Below are positions 37,117-45,417 of a DNA stretch of 64,000 nucleotides, one piece after another; position 1 is the first letter of the stretch, and the number at the start of each line of letters is the position of its first letter. Source of the stretch: an uncultured Pelagibacteraceae bacterium (GTDB lineage Bacteria; Pseudomonadota; Alphaproteobacteria; Pelagibacterales; Pelagibacteraceae); the NCBI GenBank assembly GCA_902594405.1, contig CACJMB010000001.1, positions 186,001 through 250,000 of the forward strand. The letters run 5' to 3'. Below the pieces are notes generated by a model. That model did no database searches and was not told the origin of the DNA. It saw only the letters and a list, made by a program, of their open reading frames with translations. Made by a program: the position numbers and the translations under genes.

Positions 37117-38145
37117 ATGAATAAAATAATAAGCATAATATTTGGATTTCTTTTAGTATTAAGTTTTACAACAAATAGTTACTCAAGAGACCAAATCAAA
37201 ATTGTAGGGTCATCAACTGTTTACCCATATGCAACAGTGGTTGCTGAAAAATTCGGTAAAAGTGGAAAATTTAAAACTCCAGTTATTGAAAGTACAGGTA
37301 CTGGTGGTGGAATGAAATTATTCTGCGCTGGTGTTGGTGTTAATCATCCAGATGTAACAAATGCTTCAAGAGCAATTAAGCCAAAAGAAAAAGCATTATG
37401 TGAAAAAAATGGAGTTTCTGAAATTATTGAAATTGTAGTAGGTAATGATGGAATTTCATTTGCACATGCAGTGAGTGCTCCAGATGCAGATTTTACAAAA
37501 GAGCAATTGTGGAGAGCTTTAGCTGCTAAAGTTGATGTTGATGGTAAACTTGTTGAAAATCCATACAAAAAATGGAGTGATATAGATGCAAGTCTTCCAA
37601 ACAAAAAAATTGAAATTTTAATAGCGCCCCCAACATCAGGAACTAGAGATGCGTGGAATTCTTTAGTTATGGGTAAAGGATGCACAAAAACTGCAAAATC
37701 ACTTTATGACGCTGCAGGTAAAAAAGCAAAAAAAGAATGTGCTAAAATGAGAGAAGATGGTTATGCAGTTGAAGCTGGTGAAAATGACACTTTAATTGTT
37801 CAAAAACTAACTTCAAACCCAGACGCTTATGGTTTCTTTGGTTATAGTTATCTAGTTGCTAATAAAGATAAGGTTAAAGCTGCTTCAATTGAAGGTGTGC
37901 AACCATCTTTAGAAGGTATTCAAGATTATTCATATCCAATTGCTAGACCATTATTCTTTTACGTTAAAAAAGCTCATATTGGTGTAGTTCCAGGTATTGA
38001 GGAATATTTAAAAGAATTTACCTCTAAAAAATCTATGGGTAACAGAGGTTATTTAGCGAAAATTGGATTAGTTCCACTAGCTTCTGATAAGTACAAGGTA
38101 ACTAGAACTGCAGCTTTGGATCTAAATACAATTAATATTAAATAA
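37117..38145 (+). CDS. pstS: Phosphate ABC transporter, periplasmic phosphate-binding protein PstS
   Basis: High-affinity phosphate-binding protein. The ATG at 37117 is chosen because AAGGAG lies just before it and a signal peptide starts there (MNKIISIIFGFLLVLSF..., cleaved near residue 23); an upstream in-frame ATG at 37096 would add seven basic residues. The mature start IKIVGSSTVYPYATVVAE and STGTGGGMKLFC, SGTRDAWNS blocks are phosphate-binding loops. A strong terminator follows, separating it from pstC. Confidence 0.95.
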   Translation: MNKIISIIFGFLLVLSFTTNSYSRDQIKIVGSSTVYPYATVVAEKFGKSGKFKTPVIESTGTGGGMKLFCAGVGVNHPDVTNASRAIKPKEKALCEKNGVSEIIEIVVGNDGISFAHAVSAPDADFTKEQLWRALAAKVDVDGKLVENPYKKWSDIDASLPNKKIEILIAPPTSGTRDAWNSLVMGKGCTKTAKSLYDAAGKKAKKECAKMREDGYAVEAGENDTLIVQKLTSNPDAYGFFGYSYLVANKDKVKAASIEGVQPSLEGIQDYSYPIARPLFFYVKKAHIGVVPGIEEYLKEFTSKKSMGNRGYLAKIGLVPLASDKYKVTRTAALDLNTINIK

Positions 38146-38161
38146 ATTTAAACTTATCCCC

Positions 38162-38196
38162 AAAAAAAAGGCCGGTATTTACTGGCCTTTTTTTTT
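38162..38196 (+). terminator. Rho-independent terminator after pstS
   Basis: GGCCGGT / ACTGGCC (38170-38176 and 38181-38187) form a 7-base stem with one G-T pair and an ATTT loop, flanked by eight A on the left and nine T on the right, which extends the stem. It separates pstS from pstC, which then has its own Pho box. Confidence 0.93.
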
Positions 38197-38216
38197 ATTT
38201 CAATCAAGGCTTTAAT

Positions 38217-38250
38217 TTGTAACAAAATTGTAACATTTAAAAGATATCAA
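38217..38250 (+). promoter_or_regulatory. Pho box and -10 upstream of pstC
   Basis: TTGTAAC-AAAA-TTGTAAC (38217-38234) is a perfect 7-4-7 direct repeat. Ten bases later TATCAA (38245-38250) occupies the -10 position, giving a predicted start near 38257 and the ATG at 38260, so the leader would be only about three bases. Confidence 0.82.
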
Positions 38251-38259
38251 TCTGAGCGA

Positions 38260-39663
38260 ATGAATTTCGTATTAATCTTTTTAATCACAATATTTTCATT
38301 ATCATTATTTTTCTACGGTAGATCAAAAACTAAAAGTATTTCAATTGAGAAAAATATAAAATTAAATGCTCTACCAAAATTTTATGGGTATTATTTAGTT
38401 CTATGGTGTTCTATACCTTCATTGGTATTTCTTTTAATTTGGACACTATTTGAACCAGTAATTATTAAATCAATTATTATTGAAACTGCTGCTAATCAAG
38501 GAGCTATTTTTAATGATAAAAATGAAGCTAACTTAATTTATGAAAAAATTAAAGCTATATATGCTGGAACTTATTTTGGAGATATAGATATTATTTTAAA
38601 AGAAAGTGCACTTTCCTACGCAAAATTTATAAATCTTTTTACTAATTCCAAAATAGTATTAATTTTTGGTATCGTTATTGCATCAGTAATTTATTCGTTA
38701 AAAAAAATAAAAAATAATAATAAAGCAAGAGACGATGTCGAGGTTATTTTAAAAGGATTATTATTTGCATCATCATTAATTGCAATTTTAACAACTTTAG
38801 GAATAATATTTTCTCTTCTCTTTGAAAGTATAAAATTCTTTTCTGTAATCAATATTTTTGATTATTTGTTTGGAACAAATTGGAGTCCTCAAAGAGCATT
38901 TGTTAGTGATGCTTCTGCTATTACTGCTGCAGAATATGATGAATTAAAAGATGCATTTGGATTTATTCCATTAATAGCCGGCACTTCCTTTATTGCTTTC
39001 ATCGCAATGCTTGTTGCTGTCCCAATTGGACTGTTTTCTGGAATTTACATGGCCGAATATGCATCAGTAAAAATCAGAAGAATTTCAAAACCAATTATTG
39101 AAATCTTAGCTGGTATTCCAACTGTTGTTTATGGTTTTTTTGCAGCTTTAACAGTTGGACCCTTCTTTAGACAAATTGGAGAAAATTTAGGATTAACTGT
39201 TTCGTCAGAGAGTGCTTTAGCAGCTGGATTAATTATGGGTATAATGATTATTCCATATGTTTCATCACTATCAGACGACGTAATAAACTCTGTTCCTCAA
39301 TCATTAAGAGATGGATCATATGCGGTAGGAGCCACTAAATCAGAAACGATAAAAAAAGTAGTTATACCTGCAGCATTACCTGGAATTATTGGTTCTGTTT
39401 TGTTAGCTGTCTCGAGAGCTATAGGAGAAACCATGATAGTTGTGATGGCAGCTGGTCTTGCTGCAAATCTCACAATTAATCCTTTAGAATCTACAACAAC
39501 TATAACCACACAAATAGTAATGATCTTAGTTGGAGACCAAGAATTTGATAGTCCAAAAACTCAATCTGCTTTTGCTTTAGGTTTAACATTATTTATAGCC
39601 ACACTTGTTCTTAATTATATAGCTCAAAGAGCAGTTAAAAAATATCGTGAGAAGTATGACTAA
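38260..39663 (+). CDS. pstC: Phosphate ABC transporter permease PstC
   Basis: Membrane subunit of the Pst importer, 467 residues. Compared with E. coli PstC (319) it has an N-terminal extension of about 150 residues with extra transmembrane helices, a form known in alphaproteobacteria. Core features are GLFSGIYMAEYAS, EILAGIPTVVYGFFAAL (about 284-300) and the EAA-type loop SLRDGSYAVGATKSETIKKV (about 347-366). It overlaps pstA by 8 bases. Confidence 0.94.
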   Translation: MNFVLIFLITIFSLSLFFYGRSKTKSISIEKNIKLNALPKFYGYYLVLWCSIPSLVFLLIWTLFEPVIIKSIIIETAANQGAIFNDKNEANLIYEKIKAIYAGTYFGDIDIILKESALSYAKFINLFTNSKIVLIFGIVIASVIYSLKKIKNNNKARDDVEVILKGLLFASSLIAILTTLGIIFSLLFESIKFFSVINIFDYLFGTNWSPQRAFVSDASAITAAEYDELKDAFGFIPLIAGTSFIAFIAMLVAVPIGLFSGIYMAEYASVKIRRISKPIIEILAGIPTVVYGFFAALTVGPFFRQIGENLGLTVSSESALAAGLIMGIMIIPYVSSLSDDVINSVPQSLRDGSYAVGATKSETIKKVVIPAALPGIIGSVLLAVSRAIGETMIVVMAAGLAANLTINPLESTTTITTQIVMILVGDQEFDSPKTQSAFALGLTLFIATLVLNYIAQRAVKKYREKYD

Positions 39664-40918
39664 AGAAGAAAGATTAAAAAAAAGACATAGTGCTGAAAAA
39701 AGATTTAGGTTTTATGGTCTAGCATCAATTTTTGTTGCTTTATTATTTGTATTAATCTTAGTGCATAATATTTTTTCAAAAGGTAGCTCAGCATTTATGA
39801 AAACGGCTATAAATGTAGAGGTTTTCTTTGATCAGGAGTTATTAGAAATTAAAAATGGTGCCACTGAGGATCAAATTTTAGAAGCTGATTTCTATGACAT
39901 TACAATTGAAAGTCTTTTAAAAGTATTTCCAGCTCAAGATTTAGATCAAGAAAATCAGTTAATTGATTTATTCACAACAGATGCAGAAATCGAGATTAAA
40001 AGAGCCTTTTTAAAAAATAACAATTTAATTGGAAAAAAAATAAATTTAGAAATAACCGCATCTGATGATATTGATCAACTTCATAAAGGAAATTATCCAA
40101 GAGATTTGCCTGAAGATAGAAGAAGAATTTCAGATTTTCAATTAATCATTTATGATAATTTAGTTGAAAATAAAAAAATTATTAAAAATTTTAATAATTA
40201 TTTCTTTAAAAATGGAGACTCACGTGATCCTGAGCTTGCTGGTATAGGTGGTGCTCTAATTGGATCATTCTATAGTATAATTATTTGCTTATTGTTAGCA
40301 TTTCCTGTTGCAGTGTTAGCATCAATTTATTTAGAAGAGTTTGCGCCAAAAAATAAAATCACAGATTTTATTGAAATTAATATTAATAATTTAGCAGCTG
40401 TGCCGTCAATAGTTTATGGTTTATTGGCACTACAAATACTATTAGCAACAATTCAATTACCTAGATCAACACCATTAGTAGCTGGAATTACATTAGCACT
40501 CATGACTTTGCCTAGAATAATTATACCATGTAGAGCATCATTAAAAGCTGTACCACCATCAATAAGAGAGGGTGCATTGGCTGTTGGTGCTTCTAAGTTT
40601 CAATCTGTATTTCACCATGTAGTTCCTTTAGCATTACCTGGTACACTTTCAGGAACTATAATAGGATTAGCACAAGCATTAGGAGAAACAGCTCCATTAA
40701 TTTTGATAGGAATGGTTGCTTTTGTTGTTGATATTCCATCAACACCAATTGATCCTTCTTCATCTTTACCTGTACAAGTCTATTTATGGTCAGAGTCTGC
40801 TGAGAGAGGATTTGTTGAAAAAACATCAGCCACTATTATGATGTTATTAAGTTTTTTGATTGTAATGAATTTTTTAGCAGTATACTTAAGACAAAAATTT
40901 GAGAAAAGATGGAACTAA
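39656..40918 (+). CDS. pstA: Phosphate ABC transporter permease PstA
   Basis: Second Pst membrane subunit, 420 residues from the ATG at 39656, which overlaps the pstC stop; an in-frame GTG at 39647 is an alternative. It also has a long N-terminal region with one transmembrane helix (about 15-40) and a periplasmic stretch of about 140 residues before the core. The core shows [25 protein letters not shown] and [21 protein letters not shown] (EAA loop). Confidence 0.93.
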   Translation: MTKEERLKKRHSAEKRFRFYGLASIFVALLFVLILVHNIFSKGSSAFMKTAINVEVFFDQELLEIKNGATEDQILEADFYDITIESLLKVFPAQDLDQENQLIDLFTTDAEIEIKRAFLKNNNLIGKKINLEITASDDIDQLHKGNYPRDLPEDRRRISDFQLIIYDNLVENKKIIKNFNNYFFKNGDSRDPELAGIGGALIGSFYSIIICLLLAFPVAVLASIYLEEFAPKNKITDFIEININNLAAVPSIVYGLLALQILLATIQLPRSTPLVAGITLALMTLPRIIIPCRASLKAVPPSIREGALAVGASKFQSVFHHVVPLALPGTLSGTIIGLAQALGETAPLILIGMVAFVVDIPSTPIDPSSSLPVQVYLWSESAERGFVEKTSATIMMLLSFLIVMNFLAVYLRQKFEKRWN

Positions 40919-41679
40919 TGAATAATGTAAAAATAAAATCTAAAAATCTAAATGTCTATTATGGAGAAAAACAAGCTTTGTTTGATGTGAATTTAGATTT
41001 AAACGAAAAAGAAGTTACAGCTTTAATTGGGCCATCTGGATGTGGAAAATCTACTTTCATCAGATGTATTAACCGCATGAACGATGTAATCGATATTTGT
41101 AAAGTATCTGGAAACATTGAAATAGATGGTGTTGAAATCAACGATAAAAATTTAGATGTAGTATCTTTAAGAGAAAGAGTAGGAATGGTTTTTCAAAAAC
41201 CAAATCCATTTCCAAAAAGCATATATGATAATATTTCTTATGGTCCAAAAATTCATGGAAAAGGTGAAACTAAAAGTGAATTAGATGAAATAGTGGAAAA
41301 TAGTTTAAAGAAAGCTGCATTGTGGGAAGAAGTTAAAGATAGACTCGATGAACCTGGAACTGGTCTTTCTGGTGGTCAACAACAACGTCTTTGTATTGCT
41401 AGAGCAATTTCTGTTAATCCTGAAGTTATATTAATGGACGAACCTTGTTCTGCTCTAGATCCTATTGCAACGGCAAAAATTGAAGAATTAATTGATGAAC
41501 TAAAAAAAACTTACACTATCGTAATTGTGACGCATTCAATGGCACAGGCAGTTAGAGTTTCCCAGAAAACAGGGTTTTTTCACCTTGGTAAATTAATTGA
41601 AGTAGGCAAAACTGAGAAAATTTTTAAAAATCCTGACAATAAAATGACACAAGACTATATTACAGGTAGATTTGGATAA
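40918..41679 (+). CDS. pstB: Phosphate ABC transporter ATPase PstB
   Basis: ATPase of Pst. From the ATG at 40918, which overlaps the pstA TAA, it has 253 residues; an in-frame ATG nine bases upstream is possible. Walker [10 protein letters not shown] (near 37-45), the PstB-typical [10 protein letters not shown]-loop [14 protein letters not shown], signature LSGGQQQR and Walker [14 protein letters not shown] are all intact. It is followed by phoU after 3 bases. Confidence 0.96.
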   Translation: MNNVKIKSKNLNVYYGEKQALFDVNLDLNEKEVTALIGPSGCGKSTFIRCINRMNDVIDICKVSGNIEIDGVEINDKNLDVVSLRERVGMVFQKPNPFPKSIYDNISYGPKIHGKGETKSELDEIVENSLKKAALWEEVKDRLDEPGTGLSGGQQQRLCIARAISVNPEVILMDEPCSALDPIATAKIEELIDELKKTYTIVIVTHSMAQAVRVSQKTGFFHLGKLIEVGKTEKIFKNPDNKMTQDYITGRFG

Positions 41680-41682
41680 ATT

Positions 41683-42375
41683 ATGAGCAATGAACACACA
41701 GTAAAATCTTATGAAGAAGAATTAAGGTACTTAATAGACTCTGTTATAAAAATGGGAAGTCTAACCGAGTCTCAATTAGTTGATTCAATGGATGCGGTAA
41801 TTAAAGTTGATAAAGATTCAATTGATAAAATTATTAAAAGTGATGATGAAATAAATAAATTCAGATCTAAAATTGATACTCAAATAATGACATTGTTGGT
41901 AAAGAGAGCGCCAATGGCAATTGATTTAAGAGAAACAATTAGCTCATTAAAAATATCTCAGGATTTAGAAAGAATTGGAGATTTGTCTAAAAGTAATGCA
42001 AAGAAAGTTAAACCTCTTCCATTAGATTTACCTGAAGAACTTTTAGGTAATTTAAAAAGATTAGGTGAATTAGTTATAAAGCAGTTAAACGATGTGCTAG
42101 ATAGTTACGTTAATAAAAACTATGATAAGGCAAAAGAAGTGTGGGAAAAAGACGAGCAAGTAGATGACCTTACTTATATTGCTATGGAAAGTGTAATTGA
42201 TTTTCTCTCTAAAGATAAAAAGAATTTAGACTTTTCAACACATTTAATTTTCGCAACAAAAAATCTTGAAAGAGCTGGAGATCATATAACAAATATTGCT
42301 GAGTCAATTTGTTATTTAATTAAAGGCGAGTATCTAAAAGGAAGCAGACCAAAAGGTAAAGTTATTCAGCAATAA
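41683..42375 (+). CDS. phoU: Phosphate signalling protein PhoU
   Basis: Negative regulator connecting Pst transport to PhoR. The 230 residues fold as two repeats of a three-helix bundle; each has the metal-binding E/DxxxD-type helix, seen as QDLERIGDLSKSNA (about 88-101) and KNLERAGDHITNIAE (about 190-204). The pstB-phoU-phoB order is typical. One base separates it from phoB. Confidence 0.95.
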   Translation: MSNEHTVKSYEEELRYLIDSVIKMGSLTESQLVDSMDAVIKVDKDSIDKIIKSDDEINKFRSKIDTQIMTLLVKRAPMAIDLRETISSLKISQDLERIGDLSKSNAKKVKPLPLDLPEELLGNLKRLGELVIKQLNDVLDSYVNKNYDKAKEVWEKDEQVDDLTYIAMESVIDFLSKDKKNLDFSTHLIFATKNLERAGDHITNIAESICYLIKGEYLKGSRPKGKVIQQ

Positions 42376-42376
42376 A

Positions 42377-43057
42377 ATGAATGGCAAAATATTTATTATT
42401 GAGGACGAAACTTCAATAATTCAATTAGTTCAACATAATTTAGAAAAAAATGGTTTTTTAGTTTCATCGTCATTGAATGGCAATGATGGTTTAAAGGAAT
42501 TAAAAAAATTTCAGCCAGATTTACTTTTATTAGATTGGATGTTACCTGATCTCTCCGGTATTGAAATTTGCAAAAATATTAGAAAAGACAATAGTTTTAA
42601 AAATTTACCTGTGATCATGTTAACTGCCAAAGGTGAAGAAGAAGATAAAATTAAAGGGTTAGATAGTGGGGTAGATGATTATTTAACTAAACCTTTCAGT
42701 TTCAATGAGCTAATGGCGAGAATTAAAGCAGTTTTAAGAAGATCTAATCCAAATACTGTATCAGATAATTTAAAGTTTGATGACTTAATGTTAGATAGAA
42801 TTGAAAAAAGAGTTTTTAGAGACGGTCAAGAAATTAAACTTGGGCCAACTGAGTTTAGGTTATTAGAGTTTTTTTTAACAAATCCTAAAAGAGTTTATTC
42901 TCGAGATCAAATACTAGAAAGTGTTTGGCCAAATAATATAAATGTCGAAAGCAGAACTATAGATGTTCACATTAGAAGATTAAGGCAATCAGTTAACTTA
43001 AAAAATAAAAAAGAATTAATTAGAACAGTTAGATCTTCTGGTTATTCACTTATTTAA
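42377..43057 (+). CDS. phoB: Phosphate-regulon response regulator PhoB
   Basis: OmpR-family activator, 226 residues: receiver domain with Asp53 (LLLDWMLPD), conserved Thr in MLTAKG and Lys in YLTKPFS, and a C-terminal winged helix with RDQILESVWPNN and RTIDVHIRRLRQ. It is the likely reader of the 7-4-7 repeats at pstS, pstC and the minus-strand arsenate cassette. Being the last gene of the pst unit, it should amplify its own expression. Its end overlaps the convergent aquaporin gene by 12 bases. Confidence 0.95.
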   Translation: MNGKIFIIEDETSIIQLVQHNLEKNGFLVSSSLNGNDGLKELKKFQPDLLLLDWMLPDLSGIEICKNIRKDNSFKNLPVIMLTAKGEEEDKIKGLDSGVDDYLTKPFSFNELMARIKAVLRRSNPNTVSDNLKFDDLMLDRIEKRVFRDGQEIKLGPTEFRLLEFFLTNPKRVYSRDQILESVWPNNINVESRTIDVHIRRLRQSVNLKNKKELIRTVRSSGYSLI

Positions 43058-43702
43058 GAAAATCTTTTTTACCAAATATATAGCAATCAACATACCAATC
43101 AATTCAGCAGCTATATAAAAAGGAGTGTTTAAATAACTTATACCAGTAAACGACTCTGTGAATGTTCTTGCTATTGCTACAGCAGGATTTGCAAAAGATG
43201 TTGATGAAGTAAACCAATAACCAGCTGTAATATATAACCCAACAGATGCAGCTACAGTAATTTTACCTGACTTCATGGATCCAAAAATAATAATTATGAG
43301 TCCTAATGTTGCTATAATTTCGGATACAAAAATATAGATACCATCTCTTGATTTTGTCGATAATTCAAAAATCTGATGTTCAAAAAAGAAATTAGCTAAA
43401 GCAACACCTAATAAACATCCAAGGATCTGAGCTGAAATATAAAAGGGTAGAAGACGTTTTTTTAATTTTCCTGTAATTGTCATAGCAATGCTAACAAATG
43501 GATTAAAATGAGCTCCAGAAACATCTGCAAAAACAGTTATTAGCACAAACAATCCAGCTCCAGTTGCTATAGTATTTGCAATTAGCATCACAGCTGTATC
43601 ATTGGTCAGATTTTCTGCCATTAAACCCGATCCAACTATGATCATTACTAGAAAACAACTTCCAATAAATTCTGAAAGAAAATATCTATTTTTATTTTTC
43701 AT
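43046..43702 (-). CDS. Aquaporin / MIP-family channel (AqpS-like)
   Basis: Six-helix MIP channel, 218 residues. The two half-helix motifs are NPF (residues 67-69 in SGAHFNPF) instead of the first NPA, and a canonical NPA at 172-174 followed by Arg179. In Sinorhizobium meliloti an aquaporin (AqpS) lies in the ars operon and lets arsenite leave the cell. The direct linkage to an ArsC-like gene (11-base overlap) suggests the same role here. Other neutral solutes are possible. Confidence 0.85.
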   Translation of the reverse strand: MKNKNRYFLSEFIGSCFLVMIIVGSGLMAENLTNDTAVMLIANTIATGAGLFVLITVFADVSGAHFNPFVSIAMTITGKLKKRLLPFYISAQILGCLLGVALANFFFEHQIFELSTKSRDGIYIFVSEIIATLGLIIIIFGSMKSGKITVAASVGLYITAGYWFTSSTSFANPAVAIARTFTESFTGISYLNTPFYIAAELIGMLIAIYLVKKIFLNK

Positions 43703-44123
43703 TTAGCCAATCTTTAATTTTATTACTTATAACATTGAAAGTGTTTCTAATGATTATTTGCTTTTCTTCATCATTTGCATTTTGAAGTTTTGTTACTGGA
43801 TCATCTATATCCCAATGTATAATTTGGTTTTTATGAGGCCAAATAGGACATACCTCATTATTTGCGTTATTACATACTGTTATTACATGATCCATTTTTA
43901 TTTCATTTTCGATAAACTTTTTAAAGTTTTTAGAACTATAATTAGTTAGATCATAATTTTTATTTTTTTCTAAAAAACTTCTAATATCAACATTAATTTT
44001 TCCAGATGGATTGCTACCAGCACTGAAAGCTTTAAATTTATTTGAGTATTCATTATTAATAATGCTCTCAGCAATAATGCTTCTTGCTGAATTTCCTGTG
44101 CATACAAATAAAATATTTTTCAT
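43692..44123 (-). CDS. arsC: Arsenate reductase / low-molecular-weight tyrosine phosphatase family (ArsC-like)
   Basis: The 143 residues begin with the phosphatase loop VCTGNSAR (CX5R, Cys8-Arg14). Cys84 and Cys92 in VCNNANNEVCP match the two extra cysteines of the thioredoxin-coupled ArsC type (S. aureus Cys82/Cys89), and DIDDP (105-109) supplies the general acid. This cysteine pattern argues for arsenate reduction rather than protein-tyrosine phosphatase activity. It starts inside the stop of the upstream membrane peptide gene (TAATG) and precedes the aquaporin. Confidence 0.87.
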   Translation of the reverse strand: MKNILFVCTGNSARSIIAESIINNEYSNKFKAFSAGSNPSGKINVDIRSFLEKNKNYDLTNYSSKNFKKFIENEIKMDHVITVCNNANNEVCPIWPHKNQIIHWDIDDPVTKLQNANDEEKQIIIRNTFNVISNKIKDWLNEK

Positions 44124-44347
44124 TAAAAAATAATTTTATAAATACCAATCACAAATAATGGAATTTGTAATCCAAAGTTAGTTAAAATAGCCTTATCCTT
44201 TAATAACAACCCAGAAATTGTCCATCCAACAACACCAAGACCATGAAAATAAATATTCAGTGGGTAAATATTAAGATTTGTAAGTAAAATGCCAGTTAAT
44301 ACTAAGAATGTACTGATCCACTTTAGATATTTTTTTAAAAATAACAT
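44123..44347 (-). CDS. Small membrane protein, unknown function
   Basis: I do not recognise this protein. Its 74 residues contain hydrophobic segments at about 8-26, 32-48 and 56-73, suggesting two or three membrane passes, with a lysine-rich N-terminus. It is the first gene of the arsenate cassette, coupled to arsC by a TAATG overlap and preceded by a Pho-box-like promoter. No metal-binding cysteines or histidine cluster are present. Confidence 0.75.
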   Translation of the reverse strand: MLFLKKYLKWISTFLVLTGILLTNLNIYPLNIYFHGLGVVGWTISGLLLKDKAILTNFGLQIPLFVIGIYKIIF

Positions 44348-44353
44348 TCAAAA

Positions 44354-44387
44354 CTTATATGAATGTTATGTTAAAGATTTATTACAA
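44354..44387 (-). promoter_or_regulatory. Pho-box-like promoter of the arsenate/aquaporin cassette
   Basis: On the minus strand TTGTAAT-AAAT-CTTTAAC runs from 44387 to 44370, a 7-4-7 direct repeat closely resembling the pstS site (TTGTAAC-AAAA-GTTTAAC). Exactly ten bases later TATAAG (44359-44354) fits the -10, and the ATG at 44347 would lie at or next to the transcription start. The site is in the gap between the dioxygenase stop and the cassette. Confidence 0.65.
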
Positions 44388-44403
44388 TAGACTTTTATGT
44401 GAT

Positions 44404-45285
44404 TTAATTTTTTTGAAGTTCATAGATAGAAACATAATGTTTCTTCTTAGGGAGAGGGATTATGGTTGGAACTTTAGTCAATCTTGGTTTTATTGATTTA
44501 TTTCCTACAATTATATTTTTGTCATAATTTTCTAAATCAACCTCAGGATGAGGATTTCCATCATTGATTAATGGCCACGCATCACAAGCTCTATATCCAA
44601 ATAAAATTAACGGTCTTGAGTTATTCATTTGATTGTGTCCAGACCCATGAACTGATCTACAATGAAAAAATACTACTGTTCCAGCTGTTCCAGTTATGGA
44701 AACACTATCTTTAGTTCCTATTTTATTTTTCTTAGTATTTATTTTTCCAACAAAATAATTTTCTTTACTGTGGTGGCTGTACAATTTCTTTTTGTGTGAA
44801 TTCTTTATTATTTTAAGTGGCCCATTTTTCTCATAGCAATCATCTAAATATATACCAACTGTGATTAAATCATCGTTTGTATGAGGGTAAAAAGCCCAAT
44901 CTTGGTGCCATCCAATTTCACTTCCTTTTTTCTTATTTGGAAGCTTAAAATTTAATTTACCTAGATGAAATCTTACTGTTCCACCTAATAATTTTTTAGC
45001 TATAGATATAATTTTTTTATCTCTAGATAACTCATAGAAAACTTTATGCCTGTTCTGAGGATTATTTAGTCTTAGAATTTCTTTATTTTTTGGAGAACTC
45101 GAATTGTAAACAAAATGGTAATTATCATAGGACTGAGTTCCATTTGTACCATTACCTTTTTTTCTTTTTTTTTCTTTTGAAATTACTTCATTAACAATTT
45201 TATTAATTTTATTTATCTTTGTTTGAGAAATTAGATTTTCTTTAACAAGAAAGCCATTTTTTTTAAATAAATTTAAATCATTCAT
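44404..45285 (-). CDS. Phytanoyl-CoA dioxygenase (PhyH) family protein
   Basis: Fe(II)/2-oxoglutarate-dependent oxygenase of 293 residues. The iron triad is visible as His127 and Asp129 in IGWHQDW and His213 in SVHGSGHN; Arg224 (SRPLILF) would bind 2-oxoglutarate. The substrate cannot be read from sequence. PhyH relatives act on fatty acyl, ectoine, small metabolites and, in PhnY, 2-aminoethylphosphonate, so a link to the neighbouring phosphate genes is possible but unproven. It has no good ribosome site and stands alone, 56 bases upstream of the cassette. Confidence 0.85.
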   Translation of the reverse strand: MNDLNLFKKNGFLVKENLISQTKINKINKIVNEVISKEKKRKKGNGTNGTQSYDNYHFVYNSSSPKNKEILRLNNPQNRHKVFYELSRDKKIISIAKKLLGGTVRFHLGKLNFKLPNKKKGSEIGWHQDWAFYPHTNDDLITVGIYLDDCYEKNGPLKIIKNSHKKKLYSHHSKENYFVGKINTKKNKIGTKDSVSITGTAGTVVFFHCRSVHGSGHNQMNNSRPLILFGYRACDAWPLINDGNPHPEVDLENYDKNIIVGNKSIKPRLTKVPTIIPLPKKKHYVSIYELQKN

Positions 45286-45370
45286 ATAGTCAGATTATGA
45301 AAGAAAATAAATCTTCTTTAAAATAAATACAATGTTTTTTGTGAGATTAAATAAAAGTAATAATTATTTG

Positions 45371-45404
45371 TTAATCCGAGAATTTAAAAAAATTCCCGGA
45401 TTAA
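45371..45404 (-). terminator. Long inverted repeat downstream of znuA
   Basis: A 15-base stem with one mismatch and an AAAA loop (arms 45371-45385 and 45390-45404) begins 13 bases after the znuA stop. It has only a weak T-rich tail, so it may be a terminator or a 3'-end stabiliser of znuA mRNA that also shields the dioxygenase gene. Confidence 0.6.
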
Positions 45405-45417
45405 ACCTAATTTTTAA

